From the NCBI RefSeq assembly GCF_000012985.1, contig NC_007645.1, positions 1,364,001-1,428,000 on the forward strand: 64,000 bases of DNA, in the 5' to 3' direction. Shown here piece by piece: positions 1 to 9,554 of the stretch. Source of the DNA: Hahella chejuensis KCTC 2396. Lineage in GTDB: Bacteria; Pseudomonadota; Gammaproteobacteria; Pseudomonadales; Oleiphilaceae. A model generated the notes under the pieces. That model made no database searches and was not told where the DNA came from. It saw only the letters and a program-made list of their open reading frames with translations. The first letter of the stretch is position 1; each line of letters starts with the position of its first letter. Both the position numbers and the translations under genes were made by a program.

Positions 1-760
1 CATCACTGATCACCGCGTCGTTATCGCTGCTTCCTTTTATAAGGGTGGCTTTTACGAACTCGTCGTCTTCGCCCCGCTCATAGGCGGCGGTCAACGCCTG
101 CACTGCGCTTTCTGCGTGATAAGGCGCTTCGCCCAGCGTTAGCAGGTCATAAGCCGCTTGCACGCGGTCCCAGCGATTATCGCGGTCCATGGCGTAGTAG
201 CGCCCGATAATGGAGGCGACCCGGCCGCATCCCAGCTCTTTCAGCAGTTTGTCTGTGCGCTCCAGGGACGGTTGCGCGCTACGGGGCGGCGTATCGCGGC
301 CGTCCAGAAAAGCGTGAACGAAGACTTTGTCCGCGCCGCGCTCTCTGGCGACTTTGCAGGCTGCTAAAATGTGATCTTCATGGCTGTGTACGCCGCCGGG
401 AGATAACAGGCCGAGCAGATGCACCGCTTTACCGTTGCTCACCGCTTTATCGATAGCGGAGCTGATGGCGGGATTCTGAGCGAATACGCCGTCTTCGATG
501 TCTTTGGTGATGCGGGTGAAATTCTGATAAACGATGCGGCCGGCGCCCAGGTTCATGTGGCCGACTTCAGAGTTGCCCATCTGGCCTTCAGGAAGTCCCA
601 CCGCCATACCGGAAGTATGGATGAGAACATGTGGATTCTGGCTGGATATCTGGTCCCAGAACGGGGTATTGGCGTTGGCGATAGCGTTCGAATCTTTGCC
701 TTCGCGATATCCCCAACCGTCTAAAATGAGTAAAGCTGTAGGTTTGCGTTTTGCAGTCAT
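1..760 (-). CDS. gpmI: 2,3-bisphosphoglycerate-independent phosphoglycerate mutase (partial, C-terminus outside window)
   Basis: Glycolytic enzyme interconverting 3- and 2-phosphoglycerate with two Mn ions and a phosphoserine intermediate, in the cytosol. The first 253 codons are visible, from an ATG at 760. The DGWG motif with metal ligand Asp14 and the catalytic-serine motif GNSEVGH (Ser64) are intact, followed by the family blocks [14 protein letters not shown] and FLDGRDTPP. It lies divergent from yibN–grxC–secB, the arrangement seen in E. coli. About half of the usual ~510 residues is present; the rest lies left of position 1. Confidence 0.97.
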   Translation of the reverse strand, partial: MTAKRKPTALLILDGWGYREGKDSNAIANANTPFWDQISSQNPHVLIHTSGMAVGLPEGQMGNSEVGHMNLGAGRIVYQNFTRITKDIEDGVFAQNPAISSAIDKAVSNGKAVHLLGLLSPGGVHSHEDHILAACKVARERGADKVFVHAFLDGRDTPPRSAQPSLERTDKLLKELGCGRVASIIGRYYAMDRDNRWDRVQAAYDLLTLGEAPYHAESAVQALTAAYERGEDDEFVKATLIKGSSDNDAVISD

Positions 761-1203
761 TTTCTGTCCGCCATTAGTAATTTTACGAGTATTCTACTTG
801 GAATTAGCGCCTATGTCTTGGAAGCCGTCAATCGGAGAAACGTCTGAACCGGTTGTCCGCCCAGGCGGAGTCTGGCTTCAGCTAGTACGCGGGGTTGGGA
901 TTTTCGTTAGGCTCAGCATACTGTGAAATGTGTGGATAGTTTAAATTTAAAACTACTTTGCATTCGATAGTTATTGGTTATTTATGAGCTGGCGTTAGGA
1001 ATCGGTGAGACGGTCGGGGCTTTGTCTTCTGAAACCTATGGCGGCTGTGTATAATGCCGGGGCTTTTCAGGCGGAGACAGGCGCCGATTGCGAACAGATT
1101 TAAACTCATCCACATCGCCAGGGTGTGATGTGGGTGTTGTGACATCGAAGCGGAGCAGGGCGGCGACGCTTCCTTAGAAGATTATTAAAGAAAAGGCGGA
1201 GTT
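761..1203. other. divergent intergenic region gpmI/yibN
   Basis: 443 bases without a credible gene. A TATAAT hexamer at 1050-1055 on the + strand could be the -10 box for yibN-grxC-secB, but no convincing -35 lies at the right distance. A 7-bp inverted repeat sits at 1110-1133. The yibN start has a good purine-rich ribosome site just upstream. Confidence 0.4.
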
Positions 1204-1620
1204 ATGGAGAAGTATCTTTTATTTGCTCTCGATCACTGGATTTTAAGCTCACTATTTGTCGGTCTGGCCGTCGCCCTGCTCTTTACCGAGCGTATGCGCG
1301 GCGGCAAATCACTGTCTCCGCAGCAAGTGGTCAGGCTGATGAACAATGATGAAGCAGTCATCGTGGACGTGCGTGAGAAGAAGGATCTGGCGGAAGGCGT
1401 GATTAAAGGCTCCATTCATATACCCGTCACCAGTCTGAAAGATCGCGCTGGTGAACTTAAGAAGCATGAAGGCAAGACCATCGTCATCGCCGACAAGATG
1501 GGGCAACACTCCGGCATGGCGGTCAGAGCGTTGGCGGCGGGCGGAGTCACTGGCGTACAGCGTTTATCGGGTGGAATTGTCGAATGGCGTAATGCGAATT
1601 TGCCATTGTCAAAAAAATAA
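1204..1620 (+). CDS. yibN: membrane-anchored rhodanese-like protein, YibN type
   Basis: 138 residues. An N-terminal membrane segment (about residues 11-28) anchors a cytosolic rhodanese domain (about 38-135). The position where active rhodaneses carry the catalytic cysteine has Asp in the stretch VIADKMGQHSG, so sulfur transfer by the usual persulfide route is unlikely. E. coli YibN also lacks that cysteine, as I recall it. It starts at ATG 1204 behind an AAGGCGGAG ribosome site and heads yibN–grxC–secB. The exact role is not settled; membrane and secretion-related roles have been proposed for the family. Confidence 0.85.
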   Translation: MEKYLLFALDHWILSSLFVGLAVALLFTERMRGGKSLSPQQVVRLMNNDEAVIVDVREKKDLAEGVIKGSIHIPVTSLKDRAGELKKHEGKTIVIADKMGQHSGMAVRALAAGGVTGVQRLSGGIVEWRNANLPLSKK

Positions 1621-1663
1621 AAGCCCATATGTATTAGAAGTGACGTTTTAAGCGGTATTCTTT

Positions 1664-1957
1664 ATGGCCCAGTTCAAGCCCGTGACCATTTACACCACGG
1701 AGTTCTGCCCGTATTGTATCCGGGCTAAGCGTCTCCTTGAGGCCAAAGGGGCGTCTTTCGAAGAAATTAAAGTTGATTTCAATGCCGCCCTGAGGCAGGA
1801 AATGATGCAGAAAAGCGGTCGCCGCACGGTGCCGCAGATCTGGGTCGGTGAGGAACATGTGGGGGGCTGCGACGAACTCTACGGTCTGGAGCGCGCTGGC
1901 ACGCTGGATGCGCTTCTGCAATCGGGAGCGTCGGACGAATCAGTCTCCCCTTCCTGA
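1664..1957 (+). CDS. grxC: glutaredoxin 3
   Basis: 97-residue cytosolic thiol-disulfide oxidoreductase that reduces protein disulfides and mixed glutathione disulfides. The CPYC active site is at residues 15-18 and the cis-proline motif TVPQIW follows. The second half has the family's GGCDEL block that contacts glutathione. The length is slightly over the usual ~85 because of a Ser-rich tail. It sits between yibN and secB; this neighbourhood is widely conserved in gammaproteobacteria. Confidence 0.95.
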   Translation: MAQFKPVTIYTTEFCPYCIRAKRLLEAKGASFEEIKVDFNAALRQEMMQKSGRRTVPQIWVGEEHVGGCDELYGLERAGTLDALLQSGASDESVSPS

Positions 1958-2087
1958 ATAATTGAAAAATAACGACGCGTGTCGGCTCCCAGGTTATTGC
2001 GTTTGCGGACGCACGCCGACGCGAGTTAACCAAGGGGGGTTCGCTGCTGCGAGCCGCAAACCAATATAAAGAGATCAAGGTAGAGTC

Positions 2088-2567
2088 ATGTCTGAGAATG
2101 CAGAAGCTCCCAAGCAGCCAGTTTTCGCGCTGCAACGTATTTATCTGAAAGACCTTTCTTTCGAATCGCCAAACTCTCCGGCGGTTTTCCAGTCCGAGTG
2201 GAAGCCACAGGTCAACATGGACCTGAACACCGAAAACAAGAAAGTCAGCGACAACCAGTGGGAAGTCGTTCTGACCCTGACCATCACCGCCAAACTGGCT
2301 GATAAGACTGCGTTTGTTATCGAAGTGCAGCAAGCCGGCGTATTCATGATCGACGGTCTGAGCCCGCAGCAACTGGCGCAAACCCTGGGCGCTTTCTGCC
2401 CGAACATCCTGTTCCCGTACGCTCGCGAAACTATCGACATGCTGGCGGTTAAAGGCAGCTTCCCTGCATTGATGCTGCAACCGGTCAACTTCGACGCTAT
2501 CTACGCGGAAGCAGTGAAGCGTCAGCAGGCGCAGCAAGCCGCTCCAGCGGAAGAAGCGAAGCACTAA
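2088..2567 (+). CDS. secB: protein-export chaperone SecB
   Basis: 159 residues, the normal length. This tetrameric cytosolic chaperone holds preproteins unfolded and hands them to SecA. The conserved block [13 protein letters not shown] and the acidic N-terminal strand region match the family, and the C-terminal tail is Ala/Gln/Lys rich. The ATG at 2088 follows AAGGTAGAG. The gene closes the yibN-grxC-secB run; a strong intrinsic terminator follows at 2585. Confidence 0.97.
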   Translation: MSENAEAPKQPVFALQRIYLKDLSFESPNSPAVFQSEWKPQVNMDLNTENKKVSDNQWEVVLTLTITAKLADKTAFVIEVQQAGVFMIDGLSPQQLAQTLGAFCPNILFPYARETIDMLAVKGSFPALMLQPVNFDAIYAEAVKRQQAQQAAPAEEAKH

Positions 2568-2584
2568 GCGAAGCGTTTCCTTTC

Positions 2585-2614
2585 TAAAAAAAGCCGGTTT
2601 ACCGGCTTTTTTTT
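2585..2614 (+). terminator. Rho-independent terminator after secB
   Basis: A-rich lead, a GCCGGTTTACCGGC-type hairpin and a run of eight T, 18 bases after the secB stop codon. The A run on the left may allow it to work in both directions. Confidence 0.92.
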
Positions 2615-2814
2615 CGTCTTTTATTTGGGGCGTATCTAGTCCTGAAACAGGCGCCAACTCTATTCAGGACGGGGCAGTGCTACAGGGATAGCGAACCGCT
2701 ATGGCTTTGATAGAAAATTAAACTTATCGCGATAATTATTATTTCGATAATGTTTTCCCATTCCCGGATGGTCCGGTTAACCAGAAAATATCAAAGCATG
2801 AAAAGGAAACCTGA

Positions 2815-3234
2815 ATGAATGTACTTTATAAAGCAGCAGTGACCTCCACAGGCGGCCGCGATGGCCATGCGAAATCTTCAGATGGCGTGTTGGGCGTGCG
2901 ATTGACGACGCCTAAAGAACTGGGCGGCGCCGGCGGGGCGGCAACCAACCCTGAACAACTCTTCGCAGCGGGCTATTCCGCATGTTTTATCGGCGCGTTG
3001 AAGTTTGTGGCGAGTCAGCAAAAATCCGCGCTTCCTGCAGATGTGAATGTTCGCGCTGAGGTGGGAATAGGGCAGATTCCTGGCGGTTTTGGTCTCGATA
3101 TCGACCTGTTCATTGAGCTGCCCGGCCTGGACCTGGAAGCGGCGCGAGCGCTGGTTGATCAGGCTCACCAAGTGTGTCCCTACTCCAATGCGACAAGAGG
3201 AAATGTGGACGTGCGTTTGCATGTCGCGAACTGA
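2815..3234 (+). CDS. ohr: organic hydroperoxide resistance protein, Ohr/OsmC family
   Basis: 139 residues. Thiol peroxidase that reduces organic and fatty-acid hydroperoxides. The two catalytic cysteines are present: Cys57 in GYSACF and Cys121 in HQVCPYSNATRGN, the latter being characteristic of Ohr rather than OsmC. The N-terminal YKAAVTSTGGRDG block also fits Ohr. The start is ATG 2815 with AAAAGGAAACC upstream. It is monocistronic, convergent with trmL. No OhrR regulator gene lies nearby. Confidence 0.93.
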   Translation: MNVLYKAAVTSTGGRDGHAKSSDGVLGVRLTTPKELGGAGGAATNPEQLFAAGYSACFIGALKFVASQQKSALPADVNVRAEVGIGQIPGGFGLDIDLFIELPGLDLEAARALVDQAHQVCPYSNATRGNVDVRLHVAN

Positions 3235-3281
3235 TTTAGTAGGCCTATTGTCGAGCGCCCGGCGCCAGTGCGGCGCCAAGA

Positions 3282-3323
3282 TCAAGCCTCTGCAAGTTAT
3301 ATGGATTAGCAGTAGAGGCTTGA
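3282..3323. terminator. inverted repeat between convergent ohr and trmL
   Basis: Perfect 10-bp arms (TCAAGCCTCT / AGAGGCTTGA) separated by 22 bases, in the gap between the two convergent stop codons. Placement suggests a two-way terminator, but there is no clear T tract. Confidence 0.45.
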
Positions 3324-3329
3324 CGGCGT

Positions 3330-3794
3330 TCAGAGTCCGCCTTCGAACCCCAACTGGCGCCAGGCTTCATAGGAAACCAGCGCGACGGTGTTAGACAGGT
3401 TAAGGCTACGGCTGTCTTGCCGCATGGGGACGCGTAAACAGGACTCCGATCCCAGCTCATCGAGCATTTGTTGCGGCAGGCCCCGGGTTTCGGGACCAAA
3501 CACCAGGGCGTCTCCGGCGGCGAAGGACACTTCGTGATAGTAGGATTTACCGCGGGTGGATAGCGCGTAAACCTTATTGGGGCGCACCTCGTCCAAAAAC
3601 TGTTGAAAGTCCCCATGCCGTTTTACTGGTGCGTACTCGTGGTAGTCCAGGCCGGCGCGCTGGAGTCTTTTATCATCCCAGGTAAACCCCAATGGCTCGA
3701 TGAGATGCAGGGTGAATCCGCAATTTGCGCAGAGTCTTATGATGTTGCCGGTGTTAGGCGGGATTTCCGGTTGGAATAAAACAATATTCAGCAC
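3330..3794 (-). CDS. trmL: tRNA (cytidine(34)-2'-O)-methyltransferase
   Basis: 154 residues. SPOUT-fold enzyme that 2'-O-methylates the wobble base of tRNA-Leu isoacceptors using S-adenosylmethionine. The three knot motifs are readable: NTGNIIR near the N-terminus, FGPETRGLP in the middle and [10 protein letters not shown] near the C-terminus. The length equals the family norm. It is a single gene convergent with ohr. Confidence 0.95.
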   Translation of the reverse strand: MLNIVLFQPEIPPNTGNIIRLCANCGFTLHLIEPLGFTWDDKRLQRAGLDYHEYAPVKRHGDFQQFLDEVRPNKVYALSTRGKSYYHEVSFAAGDALVFGPETRGLPQQMLDELGSESCLRVPMRQDSRSLNLSNTVALVSYEAWRQLGFEGGL

Positions 3795-3948
3795 GTTCTG
3801 GCTCTTTCTGATTGGTCGCTGCGGCGATCGCCGGGCGTTTGAGTAAAGCGTTCATCTGGTCTTGGCGGGCAGGGCGCGCCGAAGGACGTCTATTTTTTCT
3901 GTTACGGGACCTTTGTGCAATCTTTTGGCGCCTTAATCGGCGTACTCA

Positions 3949-4004
3949 CTATTAATCAGGCAGTCAAATAGCTTCCTTCTATTTGTCTGCAACGACAGGG
4001 CCTG
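3949..4004. repeat. dispersed REP-like stem-loop element, copy 1
   Basis: A 12-bp inverted repeat (left arm 3960-3971, right arm 3979-3990, one mismatch, 7-base loop) with flanks ending in CTATTAATCAG on one side and GACAGGGCCTG on the other. The reverse complement of 44460-44519 matches it over its whole length with one substitution and a 4-base gap. It therefore behaves as a dispersed repeat with defined ends. Confidence 0.85.
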
Positions 4005-4100
4005 CACATGTCAGGCCCTGTCTCCCGCGGCTGGCCGCCGCGCAGGCGCATCCATGCGCCTGGTTATTAACATGCCAATATCATTGCCATATTAATAACC
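3960..4100. repeat. five consecutive stem-loops
   Basis: Back-to-back inverted repeats: 3960-3990 (12-bp arms), 3994-4022 (perfect 11-bp arms GACAGGGCCTG/CAGGCCCTGTC), 4026-4042 (6-bp CGCGGC/GCCGCG), 4043-4062 (perfect 8-bp CAGGCGCA/TGCGCCTG, 4-base loop), and 4062-4100 (9-bp GGTTATTAA/TTAATAACC). Each stem starts within a few bases of the end of the last. They could be an RNA structure, a composite of mobile palindromes, or both. A 70-codon reading frame over this stretch looks accidental. Confidence 0.75.
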
Positions 4101-4484
4101 CAATCCTATTTGGCTTGCCTCAGGTAGTTTGTATTAATATTTTTAGTTGTATAACTACTTTTTCTGCCTTCTGTAAGGTTACTTTTCCTCTCTGACCTGT
4201 TTCTGATCATTTCTATCGCAAAAACTACTGAAATTTATCTCGTAATAGTTTGTATTTCATGTGGTTTGTAGGCTTTTTGTTTCTGTTTGGCAAACGTGGC
4301 TGATTGGCATGGATTGGTTAAATGCTTAATTATTAGTTAGAATTGAAAGCTGTTTTTTAATTGAGTCTAACAATAATGCATAGCCGCACCCACCTTGGAG
4401 GCGTTTCTATAAATGCCGCTGAGCCCTTGTCTTTAAAGGCGTCCGGGATAGTGCGGCGGCATAGACAAGCAACAGAAGCCACTG
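4101..4484 (+). promoter_or_regulatory. AT-rich upstream region of proVWX
   Basis: About 380 bases, clearly more AT-rich than the surrounding genes, with no gene. Long AT-rich upstream regions are usual for osmotically controlled proV promoters that bind nucleoid proteins. I cannot point to a definite -35/-10 pair. Confidence 0.4.
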
Positions 4485-5696
4485 ATGAAAAATAAGTTAG
4501 TTGTTAAGAATTTGTACAAGATATTCGGCGCAGAACCGGACGCTGCGTTGAAACTCCTTAACCAGGGCGTGGATAAGTCGGAGATATTTTCCCGAACAGG
4601 GCAGACGGTAGGCGTCTGCAACGCCAACTTCGAAGTCAGGGAAGGCGAAATATTTGTTGTGATGGGGTTGTCCGGCTCCGGTAAATCAACGTTGGTGCGT
4701 TTGCTTAATCGATTGATTGAGCCATCTGCGGGCAACATTCTGGTAGATGATGAAGACATCATCGCTATGAATGACGAGGCGCTGCTCAACGTCCGCCGCA
4801 CTAAAATGAGCATGGTGTTTCAATCCTTCGCGCTCATGCCCCATCTCAATGTGGTGCAAAACACCGCTTTCGGGCTGGAGTTGTCCGGCGTTCCTCAGGG
4901 CGAGCGAGAATCCAGAGCCATGGTCGCGCTGGAAAAAGTTGGTTTGAATGCATACGCCAACAGCTATCCGGATGAGCTTTCCGGTGGCATGCAACAGCGA
5001 GTCGGGCTGGCCCGGGCGCTCGCCAACGACCCTCATATTCTGCTGATGGATGAAGCGTTTTCCGCTTTGGACCCGCTGATCCGTACGGAGATGCAGGATC
5101 AATTGCTGCAACTGCAGGAAAATGACAAACGCACCATCATTTTTATCTCTCATGATCTCGACGAAGCCATGCGCATTGGCGATCGCATCGCCATTATGGA
5201 AGGCGGTCGCGTGGTGCAGGTGGGCACGCCTGAGGAAATCCTCAATAACCCGGCGGATGACTATGTGAAATCGTTTTTCCGCGGTGTGGACGTTACGTCC
5301 GTTTTGAGCGCGGGCGATATCGCCCGTAAAACCCAGGTCACTTTGATTGAAAGAGAAGGAATGGGAGTGCGTTCCGCGCTGCAGCGTTTGAAAGAGCACG
5401 ATCGGGATTTTGGCTATGTGGTTGGCCCGGATCGAAAATTCCATGGCGTCGTGTCAGTGGACTCGCTGCGCGCCAGCAGTCAGGCCGAGGCGCAAAAAAT
5501 CACCAGTGCTTATCTGTCCGAGGTGGAGCCGGTGACCTCGAATGTTTCTCTGGGCGATTTGATCGGCTCCGTTGCGCAGGCGCCCTGCGCCCTCCCGGTA
5601 GTGGACGCCGATGGCCGCTACGCTGGCGTCATAAATAAGGCCACGCTGCTCGAAGCCTTGGATCGCAGCAACGCAAACGGTCATAGCCGGGCTTAA
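4485..5696 (+). CDS. proV: glycine betaine/proline ABC transporter, ATP-binding subunit
   Basis: 403 residues, full length. ATPase of the osmoprotectant importer. Walker [10 protein letters not shown] is at 61-69, signature LSGGMQ at 165-170 and Walker B ILLMDE at 185-190. The C-terminal third (about 280-395) carries the paired CBS region that senses ionic strength in this family. The N-terminus (KNLYKIFG) is the normal ProV start; the ribosome site ahead of ATG 4485 is weak. First gene of proV-proW-proX. Confidence 0.96.
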   Translation: MKNKLVVKNLYKIFGAEPDAALKLLNQGVDKSEIFSRTGQTVGVCNANFEVREGEIFVVMGLSGSGKSTLVRLLNRLIEPSAGNILVDDEDIIAMNDEALLNVRRTKMSMVFQSFALMPHLNVVQNTAFGLELSGVPQGERESRAMVALEKVGLNAYANSYPDELSGGMQQRVGLARALANDPHILLMDEAFSALDPLIRTEMQDQLLQLQENDKRTIIFISHDLDEAMRIGDRIAIMEGGRVVQVGTPEEILNNPADDYVKSFFRGVDVTSVLSAGDIARKTQVTLIEREGMGVRSALQRLKEHDRDFGYVVGPDRKFHGVVSVDSLRASSQAEAQKITSAYLSEVEPVTSNVSLGDLIGSVAQAPCALPVVDADGRYAGVINKATLLEALDRSNANGHSRA

Positions 5697-5723
5697 GCCG
5701 GAAATAGTTATTTAGAGGTATTC

Positions 5724-6833
5724 ATGGCTGACGATAAACAAGCTTCCAATCCCTGGTCCACGCCGGCGGAAGACGCGCCGGAACCTTCCGCCAATCCATG
5801 GGGGGGCGCAAGCGGCGATGACGCGGCGGCGGATGAGCCCGCTTCCGACACCGCCTCAGGATGGCTGGACACGCCGGCGGATGCGCCGCTACAAGATACT
5901 CCTTTCGATATTCTCAATCCTTTTCAGGATGCGGTGATTCCTCTCGACAGTTGGGTTGAGCAAGGACTCGACTGGGTGGTGAATCATTTTCGCCCGGTAT
6001 TTCAGGCGGTGCGCTGGCCCATCGACATCACGCTTAGTTCTATTGAAGCGGGATTGCAGGCCATCCCTGCGACGATCGTGATACTGTTTTTCGCGCTACT
6101 GGCGTGGCAGTTGTCCGGCCGTAAATTGGCGGTCGGATCGCTCATCAGTTTGACTCTGGTGGGGCTGATCGGCGCCTGGAACGAGGCGATGGTGACATTG
6201 GCGTTAGTACTCACTTCCGTTCTCTTCTGTCTGCTTATAGGCTTGCCCACCGGTATCTGGCTGGCGCGCAGCGATCGCGCGGCTTCGGCGGTCAGGCCTC
6301 TGCTTGACGCCATGCAGACCACGCCTGCATTCGTATATTTGGTTCCCATCGTTATGCTCTTCGGTATCGGCAACGTGCCCGGAGTCGCTGTAACGATTAT
6401 TTTTGCGTTGCCGCCGCTGATCCGTCTGACCAGCCTTGGCATCAGGCAGGTGCCGGAAGATCTGGTGGAGGCGGCCCGTTCCTTCGGCGCCAGTCCGCGC
6501 CAGCTTCTGTTTAAGGTGCAGCTGCCTTTGGCGACCCCGACTATCATGGCGGGGGTTAATCAGACATTGATGCTGGCGCTGTCCATGGTGGTCATCGCGT
6601 CCATGATCGCGGTCGGCGGTCTGGGGCAAATGGTATTGCGAGGAATCGGCCGTCTCGATATGGGGCTGGCGACAGTCGGCGGCGTAGGCATTGTTCTGCT
6701 CGCCATCATGCTGGATCGCATGACCCAGGCGTTGGGTAAAGACGCCCGTAGCCGTCCGACCCGTCACTGGTACGACGCGGGTCCGGTTGGACTGGTGCGC
6801 CGCTGGATGGGCAAAACGGCCGAGGCTTCCTGA
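5724..6833 (+). CDS. proW: glycine betaine/proline ABC transporter, permease
   Basis: 369 residues. The first ~100 residues are acidic and rich in Pro, Ala and Trp, as in E. coli ProW, followed by the inner-membrane permease domain with about six spans. The EAA loop that docks on ProV is visible as [20 protein letters not shown]. It starts 27 bases after proV with an AGAGG ribosome site. Confidence 0.95.
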   Translation: MADDKQASNPWSTPAEDAPEPSANPWGGASGDDAAADEPASDTASGWLDTPADAPLQDTPFDILNPFQDAVIPLDSWVEQGLDWVVNHFRPVFQAVRWPIDITLSSIEAGLQAIPATIVILFFALLAWQLSGRKLAVGSLISLTLVGLIGAWNEAMVTLALVLTSVLFCLLIGLPTGIWLARSDRAASAVRPLLDAMQTTPAFVYLVPIVMLFGIGNVPGVAVTIIFALPPLIRLTSLGIRQVPEDLVEAARSFGASPRQLLFKVQLPLATPTIMAGVNQTLMLALSMVVIASMIAVGGLGQMVLRGIGRLDMGLATVGGVGIVLLAIMLDRMTQALGKDARSRPTRHWYDAGPVGLVRRWMGKTAEAS

Positions 6834-6935
6834 CGACGCAACCTATATCGGGCGGCGTCTGTAGACGGGCGTCGCCTTGATTCATCCCTCGATAGAAAAG
6901 TCATCGAAATTACTGATAACAAACAGGAGAAATTG

Positions 6936-7940
6936 ATGAGCTTGAAAAGTATTAAGAGCTGTTTCGCTGCGCTGGTTATGGGCGCGGCTTCATTCACGGC
7001 GCATGCGGAGAACATGCCGGGCAAGGGCGTAGAGGTGCAGCCTCTGAAAAGCTCCATTGCGGAGGAGACCTTTCAGACCCTGTTGGTCATGAAAGCCCTG
7101 GAACAACTGGGCTACGACGTCAAACCTATTAAAGAAGTGGAATACGCGACGGGCCACGTTGCGCTGGCCAACGGCGACGGCGCGTTCATGGCGGACCATT
7201 GGGACCCGCTGCACGTGGACTTTTTCACTAAAGCCGGCGGTGACGAGAAACTGTACCGTGAAGGCGTCTATTCCTCCGGCGCACTGCAGGGCTACCTGAT
7301 CGACAAGGCCACGGCGGACAAGCATGGCATCAAAAACATCAAGCAACTGCAAGACTCGAAACTGGCCAAGTTGTTTGACGCAGACGGCGATGGCAAAGCG
7401 GATCTGGCTGGCTGTAACCCCGGATGGGGCTGCGAAAAAGTCATCGAGCATCACCTGGACGCCTACGGTCTGCGTAAAACCGTCGCTCACAACCAGGGTA
7501 GCTATTCCGCCATCATCGCGGACACTATCGCTCGCTACAAGCAGGGGCAACCTGTGCTGTATTACACCTGGACGCCATACTGGGTCAGCGGCGTGATGGT
7601 GCCCGGCAAAGACGTAGTCTGGCTGCAAGTGCCGTTTTCTTCTCTGCCAGGTGAACGCAAAGACATCGACACCAGCTTGCCAGACGGCAGCAACTACGGC
7701 TTCCAGGCCAATAATCAGCGCATCGTCGCCAACCTGGAGTTCGCTAAGAGCAATCCTGCGGCGGCCAAGCTGTTTTCCATTATGAAAATCAGCGCTAACG
7801 ATATCAGCGCGCAAAACCTGCGTATGCGTGATGGCGAAGACAGCGCTGCGGAAATCGAGCGCCATGCGGACGGTTGGATCAAGGCCAATCAGAAGAAGTT
7901 TGACGGCTGGTTGGAGCAGGCTCGCGCTGCGGCCAAGTAA
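6936..7940 (+). CDS. proX: glycine betaine/proline ABC transporter, substrate-binding protein
   Basis: 334 residues from ATG 6936 (CAGGAG upstream); an in-frame TTG one codon earlier is less likely. Signal peptide ends near SFTAHA (about residue 23), so the product is periplasmic. The disulfide loop GCNPGWGC and aromatic residues in YYTWTPYWV, which form the betaine-binding cage in ProX, are intact. Closely resembles E. coli ProX over its length. Last gene of the operon before a terminator. Confidence 0.95.
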   Translation: MSLKSIKSCFAALVMGAASFTAHAENMPGKGVEVQPLKSSIAEETFQTLLVMKALEQLGYDVKPIKEVEYATGHVALANGDGAFMADHWDPLHVDFFTKAGGDEKLYREGVYSSGALQGYLIDKATADKHGIKNIKQLQDSKLAKLFDADGDGKADLAGCNPGWGCEKVIEHHLDAYGLRKTVAHNQGSYSAIIADTIARYKQGQPVLYYTWTPYWVSGVMVPGKDVVWLQVPFSSLPGERKDIDTSLPDGSNYGFQANNQRIVANLEFAKSNPAAAKLFSIMKISANDISAQNLRMRDGEDSAAEIERHADGWIKANQKKFDGWLEQARAAAK

Positions 7941-7953
7941 GTCCTGAAACAGC

Positions 7954-8014
7954 GTCTGTGGTCAGATGGAGGAGCTGCGCAGCCATGCGGGCTTCTCGAC
8001 CACAGACTTTATTT
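7954..8014 (+). terminator. terminator of proVWX
   Basis: Perfect 10-bp arms GTCTGTGGTC (7954-7963) and GACCACAGAC (7998-8007) followed by TTTATTTT. It begins 13 bases past the proX stop. The loop is long (34 bases) and contains further short pairing. Confidence 0.75.
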
Positions 8015-8154
8015 TCCTCTCCTCACATCTCCTTTATCGTCCTTATATCCTGCACTTATTCCGCATTTAAGCTGGTGAGCACGCCTGCCGTTTGTCCCTG
8101 TTAAGCGGTGTCTCTATCGGATGTCTTTGTCGTAGAGCGTAAAGGCTGAGATGA

Positions 8155-8181
8155 AAACCTCCCCTATGGAAGAGGAGGTTT
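8155..8181 (-). terminator. possible terminator of the thiolase gene
   Basis: 8-bp arms AAACCTCC/GGAGGTTT just past the thiolase stop codon on the minus strand, ending in TTTT. The T tract is short. Confidence 0.5.
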
Positions 8182-8204
8182 AGAGTGAGGGGGAGATGAG
8201 GTGA

Positions 8205-9383
8205 TTACCTCTCAACCGCCAGCGCCACGCCCATGCCGCCGCCGATACACAGTGTGGCCAGACCTTTCTTGGCGTCGCGCTTGATCATTTCGTGAAGCAG
8301 GGTGACCAGAATGCGACAGCCGGACGCGCCAATGGGGTGACCCAGGGCGATAGCGCCGCCGTTGACGTTAACTTTGGCGGTGTCCCATTCCATATCGCGA
8401 TTCACCGCAATGGCTTGAGCGGCGAAGGCTTCGTTGGCTTCGACCAGGTCCAGGTCTTCCACGCTCCAGCCGGCTTTGTTCAGACAGCGGCGGGTGGCGG
8501 TGACCGGGCCGACGCCCATGATGCTGGGATCAACGCCGGCGTTGGCGTAGGCGGCGATGGTGGCGATAGGCGTCAGGCCAAGCTCTTTGGCTTTTTCTTC
8601 GCTGCACAGCATAACGGCTGCGGCGCCGTCGTTCAGAGAGGAGGCGTTGCCAGCGGTGACGGTTCCGTCTTTTTTGAAGGCGGCTCTTAGTTTGCCCAAT
8701 GACTCTGCGGTGGTTCCGTGTCTTGGGTTTTCATCCTTGTCGACGACGATAGGATCGCCCTTGCGTTGCGGTACGTTGATGGCGCAGATTTCTTCTTTGA
8801 ACCGGTCCGCTTTCTGCGCCGCTTCCGCTTTCTGTTGGGACTGCGCGGCGAAGGCGTCTTGATCCTCGCGACTGATGCCGTACTTCTCGACGATGTTCTC
8901 CGCGGTGACGCCCATGTGGTAATCATTAAACGCATCCCACAAGCCGTCTTTGATCATGGAGTCTTCCAGCGTCCAATTGCCCATACGTTGGCCATCGCGG
9001 GACTTTGGCAGAACATGGGGCGCCTGGCTCATATTTTCCTGGCCGCCGGCGATCACGATGTCGGCGTCGCCGAGCATGATGGATTGAGCCGCCAGATGTA
9101 CGGCTTTCAAACCGGAGCCGCAGACTTTATTGATGGTCATGGCGGGAGTGGCGTTGGGCAGGCCTGCATTGATGGAAGCCTGACGCGCGGGGTTTTGACC
9201 GCAGCCTGCAGTCAGCACCTGACCGAGCAGCACTTCATCGATCTGTGCGGGTTCGACGCCGGTTTGCTCCAGTAACTTTTTAATGACCGCCGATCCCAGT
9301 TGGTCGGCGCTGAGCGTGGACAGGGCTCCGCCGAATGCGCCCACTGGGGTGCGGGTGGCGGCGACAATGACGACCTTCTTCAT
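8205..9383 (-). CDS. atoB: acetyl-CoA C-acetyltransferase (thiolase)
   Basis: 392 residues, normal length. Condenses two acetyl-CoA to acetoacetyl-CoA or runs in reverse. The catalytic triad is present: Cys88 in VCGSGLK, His349 in [10 protein letters not shown] and Cys379 in CIGGGMG. It stands alone, without phaB or fatty-oxidation partners nearby, so acetoacetate metabolism, mevalonate and polyhydroxybutyrate supply cannot be told apart here. The symbol is chosen from the family, not from context. Confidence 0.9.
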   Translation of the reverse strand: MKKVVIVAATRTPVGAFGGALSTLSADQLGSAVIKKLLEQTGVEPAQIDEVLLGQVLTAGCGQNPARQASINAGLPNATPAMTINKVCGSGLKAVHLAAQSIMLGDADIVIAGGQENMSQAPHVLPKSRDGQRMGNWTLEDSMIKDGLWDAFNDYHMGVTAENIVEKYGISREDQDAFAAQSQQKAEAAQKADRFKEEICAINVPQRKGDPIVVDKDENPRHGTTAESLGKLRAAFKKDGTVTAGNASSLNDGAAAVMLCSEEKAKELGLTPIATIAAYANAGVDPSIMGVGPVTATRRCLNKAGWSVEDLDLVEANEAFAAQAIAVNRDMEWDTAKVNVNGGAIALGHPIGASGCRILVTLLHEMIKRDAKKGLATLCIGGGMGVALAVER

Positions 9384-9528
9384 ATGAAATCTCCTTTCAA
9401 TCCGTCAGTGTGTGAACTGATGCTTTGTCATCCTCAAGGCGTTGACGTTTCCGGGCCAAGAGGATGAGCATACTTATTGATGTTGTTTTTTATAATAACG
9501 CTTTGGTCGAAGATGCAGGCAATCGTCC

Positions 9529-9554
9529 GTCGGCTTGAGTCAGGTCAAGCCGAC
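9529..9554 (-). terminator. hairpin over the cca stop codon
   Basis: Perfect 10-bp arms GTCGGCTTGA/TCAAGCCGAC with a 6-base loop; the cca stop codon at 9540-9542 lies inside it. No T tract follows on the minus strand, so it may protect the 3' end rather than stop transcription. Confidence 0.45.

Noticed and set aside
1779-2657. 292-codon minus-strand open frame across grxC and secB
   Set aside because: Antisense to two clear genes, rich in Arg/His/Leu from codon shadowing, with no ribosome site and no family features.
3983-4195. 70-codon frame after trmL
   Set aside because: Begins inside the stem-loop cluster and has no ribosome site; the sequence is explained by inverted repeats.
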